Positions 6,075 to 10,519 of a DNA stretch of 10,519 nt are shown piece by piece. Numbering within the stretch: position 1 is the stretch's first letter; every line of letters starts with the position of its first letter. Source of the stretch: Verrucomicrobiales bacterium (GTDB lineage Bacteria; Verrucomicrobiota; Verrucomicrobiia; Verrucomicrobiales; Verrucomicrobiaceae). The stretch covers positions 1 through 10,519 of the forward strand of contig DNXB01000447.1 of the NCBI GenBank assembly GCA_003506995.1, written 5' to 3'. The position numbers and the translations under genes were made by a program. The notes beneath the pieces are model-generated. The model worked only from the letters and a program-made list of their open reading frames with translations, searched no databases and was not told where the DNA came from.

Positions 6075-6997
6075 GAGTTCCAGTTCGCATCCTCCTGCCA
6101 CGCGCTTGAAAGTTGGGTGCCATCCTCAAGCGCCTCAGGGTGTCGGCGCAGGCGCAGCCATGACAGCACGGCGCACCCAGGCACAGGTTTGCGATGTTCC
6201 CTCCGCGACCACAGGTGCTGCGGCATCTGCCTCAGTCCGCGCAGCACGAACCGCCCCTCCCCCTGCTGGATCATCCAGACGATTCGCCGCAAAATCTGGT
6301 AAAGCCCCAGGCCCAGCAGCCACCACGGAAAACGCAACGCGGGAAACAAAGCCGTGTTCGCCAGCACGGCGGCGGAGATCGCGGCATGGTCACGCGCCCG
6401 CCCAGGCAGCGGCTCATGGCGCACACGCAGCAGCGGGTCATGCACGATCAGGCCGCCTGCCGCATGCGTTCTGAGGCTCAAATCCACCTCTTCCATGCCA
6501 TAGGCCACAGGCAAAGGCACGAAACCTCCCAGTTTTTCAAACAACGACTTCCGAAACACGCAGCCACAGCCCGAGAAGATGCCCACACGCTCAATGTTGG
6601 AGGTTTGCCACTCCGCCGCATGACTCGCGGCGCTCAGGATGGCCGCCTCAGGAAAGCGGGTGATCAGGGCCGCCACACGGCCGAAGTAGCTGGCGTGCGC
6701 GGGAAACGAGTCGTCATCAAAATTGGCGATCCATTCGTGTTTGGCGGTGGCAACCAGCCGGTTGCGTGAACCACCGGGACCGAGCAAGTCATCTGAAACC
6801 AGCAGCCTAACCGCCGGGTGCCGGGCACGAACAGCGGAAAGTATCTCGGCGCTGCCGCCATCCACATGCACCAGGACTTCGGCCGGGCCAGGGCTGCATC
6901 TCTCCAAGAAATGTAACGTTCGTAACAGCGGTGGCAAATCCCGGTGGGCCGGAACCACGACCGAGATCGCTGACTCATAGGAAGGCATCGGGTACAT
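6071..6997 (-). CDS. Glycosyltransferase family 2 (GT-A fold)
   Basis: 308 residues. The N-terminal GT-A domain begins with the nucleotide-binding strand ISVVVPAHRD (11-20), then EVLVHVDGGS (40-49), the LGPGGSRNRL segment (72-81) and the metal-binding acidic motif NFDDDSFP (92-99; DXD-like). VGIFSGCGCVFRKSLFEKLGG (138-158) and YGMEEVDLSLR (166-176), with the probable catalytic acidic pair, complete the family pattern. A hydrophobic and basic stretch at 219-243 (including PWWLLGLGLYQIL) may be a membrane-association helix. The last 45 residues are Arg- and His-rich with no recognised domain. It would transfer one sugar of the repeat unit on the cytoplasmic side. The start is uncertain between ATG 6997 and ATG 6988 (Met4), and neither has a Shine-Dalgarno. 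It lies 51 bp after the membrane-protein stop and overlaps the FkbM gene by 4 bp. Confidence 0.9.
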   Translation of the reverse strand: MYPMPSYESAISVVVPAHRDLPPLLRTLHFLERCSPGPAEVLVHVDGGSAEILSAVRARHPAVRLLVSDDLLGPGGSRNRLVATAKHEWIANFDDDSFPAHASYFGRVAALITRFPEAAILSAASHAAEWQTSNIERVGIFSGCGCVFRKSLFEKLGGFVPLPVAYGMEEVDLSLRTHAAGGLIVHDPLLRVRHEPLPGRARDHAAISAAVLANTALFPALRFPWWLLGLGLYQILRRIVWMIQQGEGRFVLRGLRQMPQHLWSRREHRKPVPGCAVLSWLRLRRHPEALEDGTQLSSAWQEDANWNS

Positions 6998-7048
6998 GTG
7001 AGCGGAAGGGAGCCGTGTCGTGGATGAGACAAAGCCTCACCGCCAAGA

Positions 7049-8524
7049 TCATCCCACACGTCTTGCCACAGCGGCAGGCTCTGCCGCTGCCGCCTCAGGA
7101 CGATTCAGCACCCGCTGTCCTCGCACCACTTTCCTTTGCACCGTGGATTCAAGAAAGGGCAGCATGGTGAGTCCCAGCATGCCGAAAATCAGGAAGTTGG
7201 CGGTGTGGTTCAACACCACCGACATTAAGAAATAGGGGCAGTACAACAGTATCGTGGCCAGCGCGATGCTTCGCAGCGGCCCCGGTGGTGCCTGGCGGAA
7301 CGCCGACCAGGCCAGAAACAGCAGCATGATGCGCAAGGCGTACCAGGCCAGAAAGCCAAAGATGCCCAATTCCACCATGATCTGCCCCATCTCATGGTCA
7401 AACACCGGCGCACGCCTCTTGGGAGGGTCAATTTTCAGCACTCGTCGTATCGCCTCCGTTGCAGGATGCGTGGTGCCGATGCCAAAGCCCCCAATCCCGC
7501 CTTGCTTGAGCCCCATACTAACAGCCGAGAACGTATGCCCAAAGACGCGGTCCTCAAAACTGTCCGCCGAGGCCTTGTAACGTGTCTCCCAATAAAGTGT
7601 CGCCTCGGCAAACATATAAATAGCACCCGAGCATGAGATCACAAAACCGACGATCAAGGTTGCGAGGAATTGCCTTGAGGTGGCGACCTTGCCCCCGAAT
7701 GAAGCCAGCACGAAGCCTCCTGCCACCAGCGCGATGGCGAACAACGAAGACCGCGAGCCGCCCATGAAGGCATTCGCGCCCAGCAAAGGCAGACTGACCC
7801 CCATGATCAGCCACTTGCGACGCGTTTCTTGCCAAGAGAGCAGAATGAGGTTCAGCACCCCGAAGAAAATCACGAAAGTGGTGTGACCGGTGATGTAGGA
7901 GAAGGTGCCGGTGATGCGCGCCTTGTTGCCGAAACCAAAGCTCGTGGCTCCGGCCTCATCCATGCCCCCGGCATAGGTGTTCATCACTGAAAACGTGTCC
8001 GACTGCCATTGCAAAATCCCCAGCAGGCAGATCGGAATGCCCAGCCAAGAATAGTAGAGCAGATTTCTTTTCATCTCGTCCTGCGTCCGGAACAGGAAGG
8101 GCATCATGAACATCAGCGGAATGTAAAACACATAGATCTTCACGCCATAAGCGCCCAGAATCACGGAGCCGATGTTGGGGTTGAACGCGCTGAGACTGAC
8201 AACGGCGCACAGGGCCAAAATCAGCGCCCCTGGAATCCTAAGCCGGTATCCACGGAGTTCCGGGTCCGGGGCCAGGAAGAAGCGAATGTACGCCCCCACC
8301 AAGAACACATCCTTGAGGAAGTAGGCCAGTTCCTGCCCCTGCGGCAGCAGCCACTTGCGGACGGCTCCTTCCACCAACAAAGCCACGAAGGCCACCTTCA
8401 CCGCCGCCCGCCAGTGGGAGTAACTCCAGGCGATGAGCACAAAGGCGGCCGCGCCACCGACGATCAGCAGCGTGGAGAGCGGAACTTTGGTGGCCGCCAG
8501 CGGCAGGATCAAAGAAATCGACAT
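7049..8524 (-). CDS. Polytopic membrane protein, O-antigen polymerase/ligase-like (Wzy/WaaL superfamily)
   Basis: 491 residues with about 12 hydrophobic segments, roughly at 15-33, 41-54, 69-85, 98-113, 118-146, 156-172, 207-230, 238-253, 260-277, 286-305, 380-408, 418-437 and 441-458. A long hydrophilic loop at about 306-378, between late membrane helices, is the layout of the large periplasmic loop of Wzy polymerases and WaaL ligases. It contains FGHTFSAVSMGLKQGGIGGFGIGTTHP and ends in HEMGQIMVELGIFGF. The GSRSS (256-260) after a membrane helix also recalls this superfamily. Sequence conservation among these proteins is low, so polymerase versus ligase cannot be decided here. The setting among glycosyltransferases supports a role in joining lipid-linked repeat units. 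The C-terminus (about 464-491) is a basic then Ala-rich tail, presumably cytosolic or periplasmic and disordered. It starts 15 bp after the methyltransferase stop. No Shine-Dalgarno is visible. Confidence 0.85.
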   Translation of the reverse strand: MSISLILPLAATKVPLSTLLIVGGAAAFVLIAWSYSHWRAAVKVAFVALLVEGAVRKWLLPQGQELAYFLKDVFLVGAYIRFFLAPDPELRGYRLRIPGALILALCAVVSLSAFNPNIGSVILGAYGVKIYVFYIPLMFMMPFLFRTQDEMKRNLLYYSWLGIPICLLGILQWQSDTFSVMNTYAGGMDEAGATSFGFGNKARITGTFSYITGHTTFVIFFGVLNLILLSWQETRRKWLIMGVSLPLLGANAFMGGSRSSLFAIALVAGGFVLASFGGKVATSRQFLATLIVGFVISCSGAIYMFAEATLYWETRYKASADSFEDRVFGHTFSAVSMGLKQGGIGGFGIGTTHPATEAIRRVLKIDPPKRRAPVFDHEMGQIMVELGIFGFLAWYALRIMLLFLAWSAFRQAPPGPLRSIALATILLYCPYFLMSVVLNHTANFLIFGMLGLTMLPFLESTVQRKVVRGQRVLNRPEAAAAEPAAVARRVG

Positions 8525-8539
8525 GGATGAATCAGGGGC

Positions 8540-9319
8540 TCAGATTGGTCTGCGCCACATAGTTACGTTGTTCACTTGGTTGCCACAAGCAGGAGATTGT
8601 CGCTGAACCAACGCCCCCCGCAAAACACCAGCGGACATCTGCTGGAAGGTCCGACGGGTCCATTTCGGGATATAGCCATGATCGGTGTATGAAAATTCCA
8701 GCCCCTGAAATCCAGCCTCCGCAAAGATTCGCCGCAGGTCTTTGCGGAGAAGCGCGGTGATGTGCGCGGGATAGCAGGAATCCTGAAAGGCCGCGTAATG
8801 CCCCGAAAACAGCAGCGCCAGCAGGGAGCGCAGGCTTTCCTGGTTGGGCGTGGTGAGAATGACCTTGCCGCCGGGCCTGAGCAGCCGCCAGAACTCGCGG
8901 ATCATGGCCCTGGGATTTTCCAAATGCTCGATGACCTCGGTGGAAACAATCACATCAAACGAGTCGTCGGGAACCGACACGAGCGGATGATTCAGGTCCG
9001 CCTGAATCCAGACCACCTCCTCCGGGAGCAAGCCTGGACGCGGCAACAGGTCGGTGCCGGTCATGCGGCCTGGGAAACCGCAGGCCAGCAGGTGCTTGAG
9101 AAAATCCCCCGTTCCAGCGCCAAATTCCAACAACTCCCCTTTTGCCCCGCAGTGGGTCAGCAAACGAGAGGCCGCTTCGAGAATCGGCCCCGAACTGGTG
9201 CCTCCAGAAGCCTGCGCCGCCTGCATCCGTTTCTCTTCAAGATTACTTTGGCTGCTCATTTCAAGAAGCATTGAACGATTGAACGAAGGTGATGTGCAGG
9301 CGATTCTTCGCCGTGACAT
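8540..9319 (-). CDS. Class I SAM-dependent methyltransferase (Methyltransf_11/23 type)
   Basis: 259 residues from ATG 9319. The SAM-binding core is clear: LLEFGAGTGDFLKHLL (63-78, motif I), MTGTDLLPRP (86-95), IQADLNHPLVSVPDDSFDVIVSTEVIEHLENP (105-136, with the post-I and motif II acidic positions and the EVIEHL helix typical of UbiG-like enzymes) and LRPGGKVILTTPN (147-159, motif III). The C-terminal half gives no substrate hint. Context suggests modification of a glycan or of a lipid-linked intermediate. The start is unresolved: Met17 (9271), Met21 (9259) and Met32 (9226) are also in frame, the first 20 residues look unlike a folded domain, and none of the candidates has a Shine-Dalgarno. 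A start at 9259 would leave a 96-bp gap to the upstream FkbM gene instead of 36. The downstream membrane protein begins 15 bp after its stop. Confidence 0.88.
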   Translation of the reverse strand: MSRRRIACTSPSFNRSMLLEMSSQSNLEEKRMQAAQASGGTSSGPILEAASRLLTHCGAKGELLEFGAGTGDFLKHLLACGFPGRMTGTDLLPRPGLLPEEVVWIQADLNHPLVSVPDDSFDVIVSTEVIEHLENPRAMIREFWRLLRPGGKVILTTPNQESLRSLLALLFSGHYAAFQDSCYPAHITALLRKDLRRIFAEAGFQGLEFSYTDHGYIPKWTRRTFQQMSAGVLRGALVQRQSPACGNQVNNVTMWRRPI

Positions 9320-9355
9320 GCGGCAAGACCAGTTTCATAGACTCATAACATCCAA

Positions 9356-10072
9356 TCATCGCCATGCGATAATATCGGCATCGAAGGTCTCCAAGGAAAA
9401 GCCCATTCCACGCAGATGATGACTGACTTGCTCCAGCTTTTTCGGGATATGCACCCATTCAAAACAAATCAGCTTTGGGCAAAGCTTGTCACTGTCCATG
9501 CCGAGCAGGATGTCTGCCTCAGCCCCCTCAACATCCAGGAACAGGCAGTCCACAGTCTTCAGCCCCTGCTGGGACATCAACACTTCAAGGGTGACGGCCG
9601 GAACCTGTTCCTCGCTCACACCCCCGTGTGAATAAGTCGTCAGGTGCTCCTCAGAGGTGCTCGCGAGAAGACTCGGATGATTCGGAGCAAACACGGTGGC
9701 AAGTGCGGAGGAATAAAGCGTCACGGTTGATGCCCCTGAATATGAAACAGCCGCCCGCACAATGCTTATCCCGGGCCGACGGCTGTAATGCTGCTCCAGC
9801 AGAGGAATCAAACTCGATTGGGGTTCAACCAGAATACCCTTCCCTGAAGTGCTCAAAATAAAAGTCCGAAACGGATCCCCTGTGAAACCATCATGGGCGC
9901 CGATCTGTATGAACGTAAAATCCCCCAAAGGATGAAGCAAGGCTTGCAACCGACGGTTAAATGCCGAGCCCAGTCCCAACCCTCGTTTGATTCTGCGCAG
10001 GAAATCAACCAGTTGTGGCCGCGTGTAGAGCCAGCTCTGAAACGACTGCGAACTCGGACGGAACCAAGACAT
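9356..10072 (-). CDS. FkbM-family SAM-dependent methyltransferase (second copy type)
   Basis: 238 residues. After a basic N-terminal 50 residues comes the SAM-binding strand and loop FTFIQIGAHDGFTGDPFRTF (52-71), the acidic strand end GILVEPQ (79-85), SIVRAAVS (103-110) and the FkbM signature DCLFLDVEGAEADILLGMD (175-193), followed by LICFEWVHIP (201-210). It differs strongly from the FkbM protein encoded at 5307-6074 (IGAHDG versus IGGNCG in motif I), so the two are separate families within FkbM rather than a recent duplication. Expected role: O-methylation of a sugar, substrate unknown. It begins 12 bp after the stop of the upstream GT4 gene. The upstream bases (ACTTCCATC) contain no Shine-Dalgarno. 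Base composition is lower in GC than in the asnB end of the window. Confidence 0.87.
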   Translation of the reverse strand: MSWFRPSSQSFQSWLYTRPQLVDFLRRIKRGLGLGSAFNRRLQALLHPLGDFTFIQIGAHDGFTGDPFRTFILSTSGKGILVEPQSSLIPLLEQHYSRRPGISIVRAAVSYSGASTVTLYSSALATVFAPNHPSLLASTSEEHLTTYSHGGVSEEQVPAVTLEVLMSQQGLKTVDCLFLDVEGAEADILLGMDSDKLCPKLICFEWVHIPKKLEQVSHHLRGMGFSLETFDADIIAWR

Positions 10073-10084
10073 GATGGAAGTTTG

Positions 10085-10519
10085 TTAAGTTAGGGTCGCT
10101 TTGCAGGAGGCTTGCAGCACATCACAAAAAGACTGAACGACATGCGCGGAATGATGCCGATTCAAATGCTGAGCTTCCGACGCCCCCACCTCAGTTAGGG
10201 AGGAGGAGTGCAAACGATTCAAATGCGCACGCAATAATGCCGCGAGGGCAGCGCAGTCACCATTCGGAAACGTCATGCCACACAAGCCGATGGCATCTGC
10301 CAGTCCCCCACGCTCAGAACCAATGACCCAGCAGCCGGAAGCGATTCCCTCCAAGGCCACGATGCCAAACGGCTCCTCCCAGATGGAAGGCACCACCAAC
10401 ATTCGGTGGCGGTTCATCTCTTGCGCCAGAGCTTCTCCACGCAGCGGACCTGTGAAGCGAGTTTGCTCGTCCAGTCCCAGGTTGTGGACTTGCTGACGCA
10501 GACTCTCCTCTTCCGGCCC
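10085..10519 (-). CDS. Glycosyltransferase family 4, C-terminal part; begins outside the window
   Basis: 144 codons are visible from the window edge to TAA at 10087-10085, in frame from base 10519. The fragment starts GPEEESLRQQVHNLGLDEQT and continues RFTGPLRGEALAQEM, LVVPSIWEEPFGIVALEGIASG and VIGSERGGLADAIG. This is the second Rossmann domain of a GT4 enzyme, with the nucleotide-sugar-binding E-x7-E pair (E49/E57 of the fragment) intact. The protein ends about where GT4 enzymes normally end, with a helical tail. The next gene starts 12 bp downstream, so it is most likely the proximal visible member of the operon. Sugar specificity cannot be read. Confidence 0.9.
   Translation of the reverse strand, partial: GPEEESLRQQVHNLGLDEQTRFTGPLRGEALAQEMNRHRMLVVPSIWEEPFGIVALEGIASGCWVIGSERGGLADAIGLCGMTFPNGDCAALAALLRAHLNRLHSSSLTEVGASEAQHLNRHHSAHVVQSFCDVLQASCKATLT

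Noticed and set aside
6072..6101. GTG start at 6101 for the FkbM gene at 5307
   Set aside because: It adds nine residues inside the preceding gene with no family resemblance, while the ATG at 6074 forms the common ATGA overlap. AGGAGG lies within the extension, which favours the later start, though the 16-bp spacing is long.

Overview
The window is part of a surface- or exopolysaccharide biosynthesis locus. Eight coding regions are supported and all lie on the minus strand, so transcription runs from high to low coordinates. Base composition is GC-rich over most of the window. Gene content (GT4 and GT2 glycosyltransferases, FkbM methyltransferases, a Wzy/WaaL-like membrane protein, an AsnB amidotransferase) and nearly universal lack of Shine-Dalgarno motifs fit a free-living Gram-negative bacterium. 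Verrucomicrobiota is my best guess, but no taxonomic marker is present and this is inference only.

Layout in transcription order. The window opens inside a GT4 glycosyltransferase (C-terminal part, 10519-10085). A tight run follows: FkbM methyltransferase (10072-9356), class I SAM methyltransferase (9319-8540), polytopic O-antigen polymerase/ligase-like protein (8524-7049), GT2 glycosyltransferase (6997-6071) and a second FkbM methyltransferase (6074-5307), which overlaps the GT2 gene by 4 bp. These six genes look like one operon. A 446-bp non-coding stretch (5306-4861) follows, holding a 10-bp tandem repeat and several inverted repeats. Then come a two-domain GT4-GT4 fusion protein (4860-2524), a 111-bp repeat-filled gap, a glutamine-hydrolysing amidotransferase of the AsnB family (2412-613), and 3 bp later another GT4 gene (609 to beyond position 1).

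Together the genes could assemble and decorate a repeat-unit polysaccharide. At least five glycosyltransferase domains would build the unit. Three methyltransferases would cap or modify sugars, and the AsnB-like enzyme may amidate a uronic acid. The membrane protein would polymerise or ligate the chain. Initiating transferase, flippase, export and nucleotide-sugar genes are not in the window.

The most notable non-genic structure lies at 2430-2550. Five tandem 7-bp units run directly into two inverted hairpin repeats. Each hairpin has GTAG at its 5' side, an identical GTGA loop and compensatory stem changes. This is the architecture of a REP doublet (REPIN). One arm encodes the last eight residues and the stop codon of the fused glycosyltransferase.
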